DNA from: Pelagibius sp050330205
GTDB lineage: Bacteria > Pseudomonadota > Alphaproteobacteria > Kiloniellales > Kiloniellaceae
DNA length: 64,000 bases
Direction: 5' to 3'
Assembly: GCA_050330205.1 (NCBI GenBank)
Contig: JBHJOA010000023.1
Span: 1-64,000 of the forward strand
Position numbers and translations under genes: made by a program. The notes below the pieces were generated by a model that ran no database searches, was not told the DNA's origin, and saw nothing but the letters and a program-made list of their open reading frames with translations. Of the stretch, positions 9,139-18,425 are shown one piece after another (within the stretch, counting starts at the first letter, position 1; the number at the start of each line of letters is the position of its first letter).

Positions 9139-11471
9139 GCCACGGCCTCCCCTAGGGCCGCCGCCGCCTCGCGCAGGCGCTCGATGGTCATAAGCACGCG
9201 CTCCGGCGTCGCCGGCGCGTCGAGCCGCGGACAGATGCGGTGATCCGCCACGCTGGCGACGGCATCGGAGAGCGCGTGCAGCACCGAGATCGCCAGCATC
9301 AGCGGCGGCTCGCCCACCGCCTTGGAGCGGTAGATGGTCTCCTCGCGGTTGGGGCTGTCCTTTAGCAGTTCGACATTAAAGATCCGCGGGCGGTCGCCGC
9401 AGGCGGGGATCTTGTAGGTCGAAGGCGCGTGGGTGCGCAGGATGCCCTCATCGTCCCACCACAGCTCCTCGGTGGTGAGCCAGCCGGCGCCCTGCACGAA
9501 GCCGCCTTCGATCTGGCCGAGGTCGAGCGCCGGGTTCAGGGAAGCGCCAACGTCGTGCAGGATGTCGACCCGCTCAATGCGGTACTCGCCGGTCAGGGTG
9601 TCGACGACGACCTCGGAAGCCGCCGCCCCGTAGGAGAAGTAGTAGAACGGCCGCCCCTTGCCGGCCGCGCGGTCCCAGTGGATCTTCGGGGTCTTGTAGA
9701 AGCCGGTCGACGACAGCGAGACGCGCGCCAGATAGGCAGCCTCCACGAAGTCGGCGAAAGCGATTTCCTGGTTGCCGACGCGCACGCGGCCGGGCAGGAA
9801 GGCGACCTGCTCCTCCGGCACCTCCCAGCGCTCCGCGGCGAAATCGACGAGCCGCGCCTTGAGGGTGTTGCAAGCCGCGAGCGCGGCCATGCCGTTGATG
9901 TCGGAGCCGGAAGAGGCCGCCGTCGCCGAAGTGTTCGGCACCTTGCCGGTCGAGGTGGCGGTAATCTTCACGCGGTCGATGTCGACCTGGAAGGCCTCGG
10001 CCACCACCTGCGCCACCTTGGTATAGAGCCCCTGCCCCATCTCGGTGCCGCCGTGGTTCAGGTGGACCGAGCCGTCGCGGTAGATGTGCACCAGGGCGCC
10101 GGCCTGATTGTAGGCGGTGAGGGTGAAGGAAATGCCGAACTTCACCGGCGTCAGCGCGAGGCCGCGCTTCAAGATGGGAGAGGTCCTGTTGAACTCGGCG
10201 ATCTCGGCGCGGCGCTTCGCGTAGGAGCAGTCGGCCTCGAGCTTTTCGATGATCTCCGGCGCGATGTTGTCTTCCACCTGCTGGTGGTAGGGCGTGACGT
10301 CGCGACCGGGGCCATAGAGGTTCAGCTTGCGGACCTCGAGGGGGTCCTTGCCGAGGGCGAAGGCGACCTCCTCGATCACGCGCTCGCCGCCGATCATGCC
10401 CTGCGGGCCGCCGAAGCCGCGAAAGGCGGTGTGGGAGCAGGTATTGGTCTTCAGCGGCGCGGAGGCCAGCCGCACCGCGGGGAAGTAGTAGCAGTTGTCG
10501 GCGTGGAAAAGCGTGCGGTCGGTGACCGGGCCGGAAAGATCGGCCGACCACCCGCAGCGCGCCGCATAGGTCATGTCGACCGCCAGGATGCGCCCGTCGT
10601 CGTCGAAGCCGACCTCGTAGTCGATGAGAAAATCGTGGCGCTTGCCGGTGATGACGAAGTCGTCGTCGCGATCGGGGCGTATCTTGGCGGCACGGCCGGT
10701 TTTCTTGGCCACCAACGCGGCCACCACGGCGAAGAGGTTGCCCTGGGTTTCCTTGCCGCCGAAGGCACCGCCCATGCGGCGCACCTCGGTGGTCACCGCG
10801 TTGGCCGGCACCCCCAGCGCGCCGGCAACCATGGACTGGATCTCCGTCGGGTGCTGGGTCGAACAGAGCACCCGGACATCGTCGTCCTCCCCGGGGATCG
10901 CGAGGGCGATCTGGCCCTCGAGATAAAAATGCTCCTGACCGCCGACCGCCATGCGTCCCGCGAGCCGCCGCGGTGCCTTGGCCAGTGCCGCCGCCGCATC
11001 GCCGCGCGCCAGAGTCATCGGCTCGGTAACCATCTCGCCGCGGGCCTTCGCCTCCTCGAAGCTCAACACCGCCGGCAGCGGCTCGTAGTCGATCTCCGCC
11101 AGGCGCGCGGCGCGGCGCGCCTGATCGCGCGTCGCCGCCGCCACCACGAAGATCGGCTGGCCGGCATATTCGATCTTGTCCTCGGCCAGGATCGGCTCGT
11201 CGTGGCGATGGGTCGGGCTGATGTCGTTGACGCCGGGGATATCGGCAGCTGTCAGCACCAGCTCCACCCCCGCCGCCGCCCGCACGGCCCCCAGGTCCAC
11301 ACGCCTCAGGCGCGCATGGGCGACGGTCGAGAGGCCGAGGCAGAGGTGCAGCAGGCCCTGGGGCTCGGGCAGGTCGTCCACGTAGGCGGCCGCGCCGGCC
11401 ACGTGCTTGTGCCCGCTGTCGTGCCGCTGCGGGCTGTGCACGCCGCCCCTGATCCGCGCTTCCCCGGTCAC
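9135..11471 (-). CDS. xdhB: Xanthine dehydrogenase molybdopterin subunit
   Basis: The 778-residue molybdenum hydroxylase large subunit carries GGAFGGKETQG, TAFRGFGGPQG, GQGLYTKVAQV, GSDINGMAA and the catalytic-glutamate motif AVGEPPLMLA near the C-terminus. With XdhA it oxidises hypoxanthine/xanthine to urate using NAD. The start is taken as GTG followed by TGEARIRG, with GAGGG eight bases upstream; no in-frame ATG is available near it, and the open frame further upstream only runs antisense-like through xdhA. There is a 101-bp gap from xdhA. No xdhC maturation gene is seen beside it. Confidence 0.93.
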   Translation of the reverse strand: MTGEARIRGGVHSPQRHDSGHKHVAGAAAYVDDLPEPQGLLHLCLGLSTVAHARLRRVDLGAVRAAAGVELVLTAADIPGVNDISPTHRHDEPILAEDKIEYAGQPIFVVAAATRDQARRAARLAEIDYEPLPAVLSFEEAKARGEMVTEPMTLARGDAAAALAKAPRRLAGRMAVGGQEHFYLEGQIALAIPGEDDDVRVLCSTQHPTEIQSMVAGALGVPANAVTTEVRRMGGAFGGKETQGNLFAVVAALVAKKTGRAAKIRPDRDDDFVITGKRHDFLIDYEVGFDDDGRILAVDMTYAARCGWSADLSGPVTDRTLFHADNCYYFPAVRLASAPLKTNTCSHTAFRGFGGPQGMIGGERVIEEVAFALGKDPLEVRKLNLYGPGRDVTPYHQQVEDNIAPEIIEKLEADCSYAKRRAEIAEFNRTSPILKRGLALTPVKFGISFTLTAYNQAGALVHIYRDGSVHLNHGGTEMGQGLYTKVAQVVAEAFQVDIDRVKITATSTGKVPNTSATAASSGSDINGMAALAACNTLKARLVDFAAERWEVPEEQVAFLPGRVRVGNQEIAFADFVEAAYLARVSLSSTGFYKTPKIHWDRAAGKGRPFYYFSYGAAASEVVVDTLTGEYRIERVDILHDVGASLNPALDLGQIEGGFVQGAGWLTTEELWWDDEGILRTHAPSTYKIPACGDRPRIFNVELLKDSPNREETIYRSKAVGEPPLMLAISVLHALSDAVASVADHRICPRLDAPATPERVLMTIERLREAAAALGEAVA

Positions 11472-11572
11472 TGCCGCATCCCTCGTTCCGAGGCCGGCTG
11501 CACTGCCGGCCTTCTTTCTCTGCTTCCCCTCCGGAATGATCCCATCAAGAGGCTCCGCAGGCAAAGCCTCCG

Positions 11573-13051
11573 CTACCCGGCCGGCCTCCCGGCGCCGACA
11601 AGCCGGGTCGCGACCGCCGGCGCCGTCAATTCGATATGGCAGCGGCGCAGCAGGTGCTGCGCCACTTTCAGCCGGTATTCGCGACTGGCGCGCCAGTCGG
11701 TGACCGGCTGGAAATCCTCGGCCAAGGCCGCCATGGCGCGCGCGACCGACGCCTCTTCCCAGGGCGCGCCCATCAGTGCCGATTCGGCGGCGCGTGCGCG
11801 TTTCGGGATCGCCGCCATGCCGCCGTAGGCGAGGCGCGCCGAGGCCACCCGGCCGTCCTCGATCTTCAGCGAGAAGGCGCCGAGCACGGCGGTGATGTCC
11901 TGGTCGAACCGCTTGGAGACTTTGTAGGCGCGGAAATGGGTGCCGGTTGCCGGCAGCGGCAGGGTGATGCGCTCGACCAGCTCGCCGGGCGCGCGATCCT
12001 GCCTGCCATAGTCGAGAAAGAAGTCCTCCAAGGGCAGCGAGCGCCGGGCGCGCCCTTTGCGCAGGTGCAGGGTGGCGCCGGCGGCGATCAGCAGCGGTGG
12101 CGAGTCGCCGATGGGTGAACCGTTGGCGATGTTGCCCCCGAGGGTGCCGGTGTTGCGGATCTGCACCGAGCCGAGGCGGCGCACCACCTCGCCCATGTCC
12201 GGGTAGTGCCGCGCCAGCAATGCCATGGCGTCGGCGTAGGTGACGCCGGCACCGATTTCGAGGGTCCCGTCGGCCTCGACGACCTCTGCGAGCTCGGCAA
12301 CGCGCCCGGTGTAGATGACGGTCTGCGGCCGGCGCAGGTCCTTGGTCACCCAAAGGCCGACATCGGTTCCCCCTGCCGTCAGCGTGGCATCGGGATGCGC
12401 CTCGTAGAGCGCGGCCAGGTCGTCGAGCGTCGCGGGCGCCAGGAAGCGCCGGCCGCCGTCGCCGACCTCGATGGTTTCTCCGTCCTGCAATGCCGCAAGG
12501 TGTTCCAGAGTCGGCGCCTCTCCAGCGGTAAAGGCATCGTCGCGCGGCGCGTGCCGGTAGGCCTGCTGCGCCGCTCGCACGATGGGGGCATAGCCGGTGC
12601 AGCGGCAAAGGTTGCCGGCCAGGGTATGGTTGATCACGGACTCGTCCGGCTCCTGCGGATAATCTCGGGTCATGGCGAAGAGCGACATGACGAAGCCCGG
12701 CGTGCAGAATCCGCATTGCGAGCCGTGGCAGTCGGCCATGGCCTGCTGCACCGGGTGCAGCTTCCCCTGCCCCATCCCTTTCCGGGCCAGATGCTCCACG
12801 GTGATCAGCTGGCAGCCGTCCAGCGTTCCGAGAAACTGGATGCAGGCGTTGATCGCCCGGTAGTGCAGACCGGCGCCCCGCGGCCGCGCGACCACCACGG
12901 TGCAGGCGCCGCAGTCGCCCTCGTTGCAACCTTCCTTGGTTCCGGTGAGGTGTTCGACCTGGCGCAGGTAGTCGAGCACCGTCATGGTGGGATCGACCTG
13001 CGAGAGGCTGCGCGGGGCGTCGTCGAGGAGAAAGCGGATCTCGCCGCGCAT
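11573..13051 (-). CDS. xdhA: Xanthine dehydrogenase iron-sulfur/FAD subunit
   Basis: The 492-residue subunit has the plant-type [2Fe-2S] domain (CNEGDCGACTVVV near residue 43), the second [2Fe-2S] domain (GSQCGFCTPGFVMS, then GNLCRCTGYAP), and a C-terminal FAD domain with GGTDVGLWVT and IRNTGTLGGNIANGSPIGDS. It passes electrons from the molybdenum subunit through two clusters to FAD and NAD. It starts five bases after uraH and precedes xdhB. The length is standard for bacterial XdhA. Confidence 0.94.
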   Translation of the reverse strand: MRGEIRFLLDDAPRSLSQVDPTMTVLDYLRQVEHLTGTKEGCNEGDCGACTVVVARPRGAGLHYRAINACIQFLGTLDGCQLITVEHLARKGMGQGKLHPVQQAMADCHGSQCGFCTPGFVMSLFAMTRDYPQEPDESVINHTLAGNLCRCTGYAPIVRAAQQAYRHAPRDDAFTAGEAPTLEHLAALQDGETIEVGDGGRRFLAPATLDDLAALYEAHPDATLTAGGTDVGLWVTKDLRRPQTVIYTGRVAELAEVVEADGTLEIGAGVTYADAMALLARHYPDMGEVVRRLGSVQIRNTGTLGGNIANGSPIGDSPPLLIAAGATLHLRKGRARRSLPLEDFFLDYGRQDRAPGELVERITLPLPATGTHFRAYKVSKRFDQDITAVLGAFSLKIEDGRVASARLAYGGMAAIPKRARAAESALMGAPWEEASVARAMAALAEDFQPVTDWRASREYRLKVAQHLLRRCHIELTAPAVATRLVGAGRPAG

Positions 13052-13056
13052 CGGAT

Positions 13057-13413
13057 TCAGCTGCCCCGGTAGGTGGAGTAGCCGTAGGGGGAGATCAGCA
13101 GCGGCACGTGATAGTGCCGGCCGGGATCGGCGACGCCGAATCGAATCGGCACGGTGTCGAAAAAGGGCGGCCGCGGCAGGTCCACTCCAGCGGCACGGAA
13201 GTAGTCGGCAACGTGGAACACCAGTTCATAGGTACCGGCGGCGAAAGCGGCGCCCTCCAGAACCGGGCCGTCGCAGCGGCCGTCGGCATTGGTGGTGAGG
13301 CTGGCCAGGGCTTCCCGCGCGTCGCCGGCGAGGCGAAACGCCTCGATGTGGACGCCCGCCGCCGGGCGGCCGCTCGCCGTATCGAGCACATGGGTGGTGA
13401 GCCTGCCCGTCAT
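13057..13413 (-). CDS. uraH: 5-hydroxyisourate hydrolase (transthyretin-like)
   Basis: The 118-residue protein has the N-terminal LTTHVLDTASGRPAAG motif and ends in YSTYRGS, the C-terminal tetrapeptide signature that separates HIU hydrolase from transthyretin. RFGVADPGRHYHVPLLISP contributes active-site residues. It hydrolyses 5-hydroxyisourate, the PuuD product, to OHCU, which UraD then decarboxylates. It is the first gene of the minus-strand xdh-transporter operon and is divergent from puuE across a 274-bp gap that should hold both promoters. Confidence 0.95.
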   Translation of the reverse strand: MTGRLTTHVLDTASGRPAAGVHIEAFRLAGDAREALASLTTNADGRCDGPVLEGAAFAAGTYELVFHVADYFRAAGVDLPRPPFFDTVPIRFGVADPGRHYHVPLLISPYGYSTYRGS

Positions 13414-13687
13414 CCAGATCCCCCTCGATCCATCGGCTTGCCGTACTTGCCCTTTACGGGCGGAACCTGATTGACTAGAGGTTCCTGGTTCTTGTCGCCG
13501 GCCTGCCGGACAGGGTAAGTCTCGCCGGTGGCGGCCGGAATCTGAAGATTACTCCCTCCGGAAGCAGTTTCAAAAAAAACATGCAAATTCAGCCCCATCC
13601 ATCTGCATTACCATGATGAGGGGCAGTGCGGCCGGCGCGAGTCACCTCGCGGAGCCGGCGGCATCAAGGGGATCACGCAAGAAGACG

Positions 13688-14596
13688 ATGACCGAATTCT
13701 ATCCGCGCGATCTCATCGGCTACGGCGCGACTCCGCCCGACCCGCAGTGGCCCGGCGGCGCCCGCCTCGCCGTGCAGTTCGTCGTGAACTACGAGGAAGG
13801 CGGCGAGAACTGCATTCTGCACGGTGACGCCGCCTCCGAGGCCTTCCTCTCCGAGATCGTCGGCGCCCAGCCCTGGCCGGGCCAGCGCAACATGAATATG
13901 GAGTCGATTTACGAGTACGGCAGCCGCGCCGGCTTCTGGCGCCTGCACCGCCTGTTCACCGAAGCCGGGATCCCCGTCACCGTCTACGGCGTCGCCACGG
14001 CACTGCGGCGCAATCCCGAGGCGGTCGCCGCCATGCAGCGGGCCGGCTGGGAGATCGCCTCCCACGGCCTGAAGTGGATCGAATACAAGGACTTTAGCAA
14101 GGATGACGAGCGCGCCCACCTGCAGGAGGCCATCCGCATCCACACCGAGGTCACCGGTGCGCGGCCGCTCGGCTGGTATACCGGGCGGACTTCGGCCCAC
14201 AGCCTGGACCTGGTGATGGAGGAAGGCGGATTCCTCTACTCCGCCGACTCCTATACCGACGACCTGCCCTACTGGGTCGAGGGCCCCAAAGGCCCCCACC
14301 TCATCGTGCCCTACACCCTCGACGCCAACGACATGCGCTTCGCCACGGCTCAGGGGTTCAACGCGGGCGACCAGTTCTTCACCTACCTGAAGGACTCCTT
14401 CGACATGCTCTACGCCGAGGGCAAGGCCGGCGCCCCCAAAATGATGTCGGTCGGGCTGCATTGCCGGCTGGCGGGACGGCCGGGCCGGGCCGCCGCACTG
14501 GCGCGCTTCCTAGACTACGTGATGTCGCATGACGGCATCTGGCCGGCCCGCCGCCTCGATATCGCCCGCCACTGGCACGAGAAGCACAGGCCGTGA
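13688..14596 (+). CDS. puuE: Allantoinase, polysaccharide-deacetylase fold (PuuE)
   Basis: A 302-residue member of the metal-independent PuuE allantoinase group: FYPRDLIGYGATPPDPQWPG at the start, VNYEEGGENCILHGD, the ESIYEYGSRAGFWR motif, ASHGLKWIEY and SVGLHCRLAGRPGRAAAL at the end. It would open allantoin to allantoate. I choose the ATG before TEFYPRDL; 25 upstream in-frame codons do not resemble the family. The ribosome site is weak (AAGAAG). It is the first gene of the plus-strand ureide operon and its stop overlaps uraD by four bases. Confidence 0.94.
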   Translation: MTEFYPRDLIGYGATPPDPQWPGGARLAVQFVVNYEEGGENCILHGDAASEAFLSEIVGAQPWPGQRNMNMESIYEYGSRAGFWRLHRLFTEAGIPVTVYGVATALRRNPEAVAAMQRAGWEIASHGLKWIEYKDFSKDDERAHLQEAIRIHTEVTGARPLGWYTGRTSAHSLDLVMEEGGFLYSADSYTDDLPYWVEGPKGPHLIVPYTLDANDMRFATAQGFNAGDQFFTYLKDSFDMLYAEGKAGAPKMMSVGLHCRLAGRPGRAAALARFLDYVMSHDGIWPARRLDIARHWHEKHRP

Positions 14597-15099
14597 GCAC
14601 TGCGGATACCCTCGACCGGGAGGCATTCGTCGCCCGCTTCGGCGGTGTCTTCGAGCATTCGCCCTGGATCGCCGCCACGGCGTTCGATGCCGGCCTGCCG
14701 GAAGGGACCCTGACGGCCGAAGGACTGCACGCGCGCATGGTGGCGGCGCTGCGCGCCGGCAGCGACGAACAGAAGCGCGTTCTCATCGCAGCGCATCCCG
14801 ACCTCGCCGGGCGCCTCGCCGCAGCCAAGCGGCTGACGCCGGAGTCGGCGAAGGAGCAGGCCTCTGCCGGCCTCGATCTTCTGAGCGACGCCGAGCGCAC
14901 CCGCTTCACGGAGCTGAACGAGGCCTACAAGGCGAAGTTCGGCATGCCCTTCATCATGGCCGTGAAAGGCCGCACCAAGGACGAAATCCTGGCCGCCTTC
15001 GAGCGCCGCCTGGAAAACGACGCGGCGGCGGAGGCCGCCACCGCGCTCGCCGAAATCGAACGAATTGCCCTGTTACGTCTAAAGGAGATGCTGCCATGA
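14593..15099 (+). CDS. uraD: OHCU decarboxylase
   Basis: The 168-residue helical protein converts 2-oxo-4-hydroxy-4-carboxy-5-ureidoimidazoline to S-allantoin. The FGGVFEHSPWIAATAF segment has the catalytic histidine region, and FGMPFIMAVKGRTKDEILAAF near residue 117 is the family signature; the C-terminal half ends in a long helix. The start is GTG overlapping the puuE stop (GTGA), and the 3' end overlaps the next ATG. Together with UraH it makes the urate-to-allantoin steps enzymatic and stereospecific. Confidence 0.94.
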   Translation: MSTADTLDREAFVARFGGVFEHSPWIAATAFDAGLPEGTLTAEGLHARMVAALRAGSDEQKRVLIAAHPDLAGRLAAAKRLTPESAKEQASAGLDLLSDAERTRFTELNEAYKAKFGMPFIMAVKGRTKDEILAAFERRLENDAAAEAATALAEIERIALLRLKEMLP

Positions 15100-16349
15100 C
15101 CCTCGCCACCGAATCCCTCGCCGGCGCCGGCGCCTGGATCAAGGCGATGGTCGACGGCTGGGCGGGCTTCAGCGAGGACGAGGAAAAGCTCACCCGCGTC
15201 TTCCTCAGCCCCGAGCACAAGGCCTGCGCGCAGGCGGTGATGTCGGCCATGCGCGCGGCGGGGATGACGGTCCGCCTCGATGCCATCGGCAACGTCGTCG
15301 GGCGCTATGAAGCGGCCGAGCCCGGCGCCAGGACCCTCATCACCGGCTCGCACATCGATACGGTGCGCGACGCCGGCGCCTACGACGGCAATCTCGGGGT
15401 GGCACTGCCCATCGCCTGCATCGCCGAACTCGATTCACGCGGCAAGCGCCTGCCCTTCGCGGTCGAGGTGATCGCCTTCGGCGACGAAGAGGGCGTGCGC
15501 TTTCCGACCACGCTCAGCGGCTCGCGGGCCGTCGCCGGCACCATCGACCTCTCGGTGCTGTCGGTGACCGATGCCGAGGGGACCAGCCTGAAGGACGCTC
15601 TCGCCCATTTCGGCTGCGATCCGGGAGGCATCGCCGCCGAAGCGCGCCGGCCGGAGGACGTGCTGGCCTTCGTCGAGGTGCACATCGAGCAGGGCCCGGT
15701 GCTGGAGGCCGAGGGCCTGCCGGTGGGGACGGTGACCGCCATCAACGGCGCCAGCCGCTACTCCATCGCCGTCGAGGGCATGGCGGGGCACGCCGGCACG
15801 GTGCCGATGCACCTGCGCAGGGATGCGCTGGCCGGCGCGGCCGAGATGGTCGCCGCCATCGAGCAGCGCGCCGGCGCCGAGGAGGGCCTGGTGGCCACCG
15901 TCGGGCGCCTCGAGGTGGCGCCCGGCGCCATCAACGTGATCCCCGGCAAGGTCACCTTCACCCTCGACCTGCGCGCGCCGGACGACGGCCAGCGGCAGGG
16001 CGCCGTCGCCGCCGTGAAGGAGAAGCTGGGGGCCATCGCCAAGCGCCGCGGCCTCGGCCTCGACATCGAACTTCTCTACGAGGAGGGTGCCGTCGCCTGC
16101 CATGCCGGACTGATGGACCAGATGGATGCCGCCATCGCGCGCCAGGGTATCCGACCCTTACGCCTGCCTAGCGGTGCCGGCCACGACGCCATGGCGCTCT
16201 CCGCCCTCTGCCCCATCGCCATGCTCTTCGTGCGCTGCGGCGGCGGCATCAGCCACAACCCGCTGGAGAGCATCACCGCCGAGGACGCCGAGGCCGCCGC
16301 CCGCGTGTTCCTCGACTTCCTCGAACACTTCGACGCCGAATTCCGCTGA
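15096..16349 (+). CDS. Allantoate amidohydrolase / N-carbamoyl amino acid hydrolase family (M20)
   Basis: The 417-residue zinc amidohydrolase shows GSHIDTVRDAGAYDGNLGV, IAFGDEEGVRFP, EVHIEQGPVLE, the dimerisation-domain GMAGHAGTVPM and a late SGAGHDAMAL. These are the AllC/HyuC/UAH signature motifs, and the length fits. In this operon, right after allantoinase and uraD, allantoate amidohydrolase is by far the likeliest role; ureidoglycolate amidohydrolase or beta-ureidopropionase are alternatives that sequence alone does not exclude. AAGGAG precedes the ATG, which overlaps the uraD stop. Confidence 0.88.
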   Translation: MTLATESLAGAGAWIKAMVDGWAGFSEDEEKLTRVFLSPEHKACAQAVMSAMRAAGMTVRLDAIGNVVGRYEAAEPGARTLITGSHIDTVRDAGAYDGNLGVALPIACIAELDSRGKRLPFAVEVIAFGDEEGVRFPTTLSGSRAVAGTIDLSVLSVTDAEGTSLKDALAHFGCDPGGIAAEARRPEDVLAFVEVHIEQGPVLEAEGLPVGTVTAINGASRYSIAVEGMAGHAGTVPMHLRRDALAGAAEMVAAIEQRAGAEEGLVATVGRLEVAPGAINVIPGKVTFTLDLRAPDDGQRQGAVAAVKEKLGAIAKRRGLGLDIELLYEEGAVACHAGLMDQMDAAIARQGIRPLRLPSGAGHDAMALSALCPIAMLFVRCGGGISHNPLESITAEDAEAAARVFLDFLEHFDAEFR

Positions 16350-16358
16350 GGGCCGTTC

Positions 16359-17597
16359 ATGACCGATTTCGAAGCCGTCATCCGCGACTCCCTCGCCGCC
16401 GCCCGCGAGGCCGAGACGCGCTTCCTGGCGGAACTGGTGAAGGTGCCGTCCGACAACCCGCCGGGCGACTGCGCCGCCCATGCCGGGCGCGCCGCCGAGC
16501 TGTTGGAAGACCTCGGCTTCACTGTCGAGCGGCATCCGGTGCCGCGCGAGACGGTGGAGGCCGCCGGCATGATCGCCGCCACCAACCTGGTGGTCAGGCG
16601 AATGTTCGCAGAGGGCCCAGTGATCGCTCTCAACGCCCACGGCGACGTGGTACCGCCGGGCGAGGGCTGGACGAAAGACCCCTACGGGGCCGAGGTGGTC
16701 GACGGCTGGATGTACGGCCGCGGCGTCGCCGTCTCCAAGTCCGACTTCGCAACCTATACCTACGCGCTGCTGGCGCTGGAGGCGGCGGCCAAGGCCGGCG
16801 CACCTCTGAAGGGCACGATCGAGCTGCACTTCACCTACGATGAGGAGGCCGGTGGCGAGATCGGCCCGCGCTGGCTGCTCGACCAGGGCATCTCCAAACC
16901 CGACCTCTCCCTCGGGGCCGGCTTCTCCTACAACGTGGTGACCGCCCACAACGGCTGCCTGCACCTGGAGGTGACGGTGAGCGGCAAATCGGCCCACGCC
17001 GCCATGCCCTTCACCGGCCACGACGCCCTGGAAGCCGCCAACGCGGTGCTGACCGCGCTCTACGAGTGGCGCAAGAGTCTGGCGCAGAAGGTCTCCGAGA
17101 TCGACGGCATCGGCAGCCCGCAGTGCACCGTCGGGCTCATCGAGGGCGGCATCAACACCAACGTGGTGCCCGACAGGGTGACCTTCCGCCTCGACCGCCG
17201 GATGATCCCGGAGGAGGACTCGGCGGCGGCCGAACAGGAATTGCGCGGACTCATCGAAGACGCCGCGCGTCGCTTCCCCGGCATCGCCGTGAAGATCCGC
17301 CGTATCCTACTGGCTGCACCGCTGACGCCGCTGAAGGGCGGCGAGCGCCTGATCGAGCGCCTCTCCCGGCGCGCGAGCGAGGTAATGAGCGAGCCCGTCG
17401 GCGCCAAGGGCGTGCCGCTCTACACCGACGCACGCCACTACACCGCAGCCGGCATCCCCACCGTGCTCTACGGCGCCGGCCCGCACAGCATCGAGGAAGC
17501 CAACGCCCACCGCGCCGACGAGCGTCTGCCGCTCGACGACCTCTACAAGGCGACCGAAGTGGTCGCGCTGGCGCTGTATGACATGTTGAGCGAGTGA
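16359..17597 (+). CDS. M20-family metallopeptidase (ArgE/DapE-like)
   Basis: A 412-residue M20 enzyme with NAHGDVVPPGEGW, YGRGVAVSKSDFATYTYALL, the HFTYDEEAGGEIGPRWLL catalytic glutamate region, GKSAHAAMPFTGHDA in the lid domain and a late GAGPHSIEEANAHRADE. The exact substrate is unknown: these ArgE/DapE/carboxypeptidase G2-like proteins deacylate or decarbamoylate amino compounds. It is nine bases after the allantoate amidohydrolase gene with GAGGG before the ATG. It could hydrolyse a later ureide or serve a linked peptide-degrading function with the GGT-like protein downstream. Confidence 0.82.
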   Translation: MTDFEAVIRDSLAAAREAETRFLAELVKVPSDNPPGDCAAHAGRAAELLEDLGFTVERHPVPRETVEAAGMIAATNLVVRRMFAEGPVIALNAHGDVVPPGEGWTKDPYGAEVVDGWMYGRGVAVSKSDFATYTYALLALEAAAKAGAPLKGTIELHFTYDEEAGGEIGPRWLLDQGISKPDLSLGAGFSYNVVTAHNGCLHLEVTVSGKSAHAAMPFTGHDALEAANAVLTALYEWRKSLAQKVSEIDGIGSPQCTVGLIEGGINTNVVPDRVTFRLDRRMIPEEDSAAAEQELRGLIEDAARRFPGIAVKIRRILLAAPLTPLKGGERLIERLSRRASEVMSEPVGAKGVPLYTDARHYTAAGIPTVLYGAGPHSIEEANAHRADERLPLDDLYKATEVVALALYDMLSE

Positions 17598-18352
17598 GCG
17601 AAGACCGCCTCTACGACGACCCGGAACTGGTCGGGTTCTACGACCTGGAGAATATCTGGGGCGCCGACTTCGACTTCTGCGTCCGCAGGGCGGCGGAGGC
17701 GCGCTCGGTGCTCGACCTCGGCTGCGGCACCGGGCAGCTTGCCGCCGCTCTCGCCGAGCGCTGCGAGGTGACCGGCGTCGACCCGGCAGCCTCGATGCTT
17801 GACGTCGCGCGGCGGCGCCCCGGCGGCGGCCGGGTGACCTGGATCGAGGCCGACGCGCGTACGCTGGATCTCGGGCGGCGCTTCGACCTGATCCTCCTGA
17901 CCGGCCATGCCTTCCAGGTGTTCCTGACGCCGGCCGACCAGTTGGCCGCGCTGCGAACCATCGCCGGGCACCTGAACCCGGGCGGCCGTTTTCTCTTCGA
18001 CAGCCGCAACCCGGCGGCGGCGGAGTGGCGGGAGTGGGTACCGGGCGTCTCCGACTGGGAGCTGACCCACCCGAGGCTCGGCCGGGTCGAGGCCTGGAAC
18101 GACGCCGCATACGACCCGGCCACCGGCATCGTCACCTATGAGACCCACTACCGCATCGTCGAGACCGGCCGGCAGCTCTCGGCGGCCTCGAAGATCCGCT
18201 TCACGCCGAAAGAGGAGCTGGAAGGCCTCATAGCCGAGGCCGGCCTGCATGTGACCCGCTGGCTGGGCGACTGGCAGGAAACCCCCTGGTCGCCAACCTC
18301 CCGCGAGATCATCCCCATCGGCGGGCTGGTACAGATCGCGGGAGACGTTTGA
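17594..18352 (+). CDS. Class I SAM-dependent methyltransferase
   Basis: The 252-residue protein has motif I VLDLGCGTGQLAAALAE near residue 36, acidic VTGVDPAASMLDVARRR, and a FDLILLTGHAFQVFLT motif, giving a standard Rossmann methyltransferase. It begins with GTG overlapping the M20 stop by four bases (GTGAG), so it is in the ureide operon. Its acceptor is not identifiable from sequence. No purine-catabolic step is known to need it, so its presence here is odd. A 73-bp gap follows before the GGT-like gene. Confidence 0.82.
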   Translation: MSEDRLYDDPELVGFYDLENIWGADFDFCVRRAAEARSVLDLGCGTGQLAAALAERCEVTGVDPAASMLDVARRRPGGGRVTWIEADARTLDLGRRFDLILLTGHAFQVFLTPADQLAALRTIAGHLNPGGRFLFDSRNPAAAEWREWVPGVSDWELTHPRLGRVEAWNDAAYDPATGIVTYETHYRIVETGRQLSAASKIRFTPKEELEGLIAEAGLHVTRWLGDWQETPWSPTSREIIPIGGLVQIAGDV

Positions 18353-18425
18353 GCAACGAACCGCCGGCGGTGTAGCCTTTCCGCCACCAGTCCTTCGTTC
18401 CAGCCTGTTCCGGAGTCCCCACCGC

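Noticed and set aside
11472..12929. Giant xdhB reading that extends through xdhA
   Set aside because: The N-terminal part is a shadow of xdhA; recognisable XdhB begins just after the GTG at 11471.
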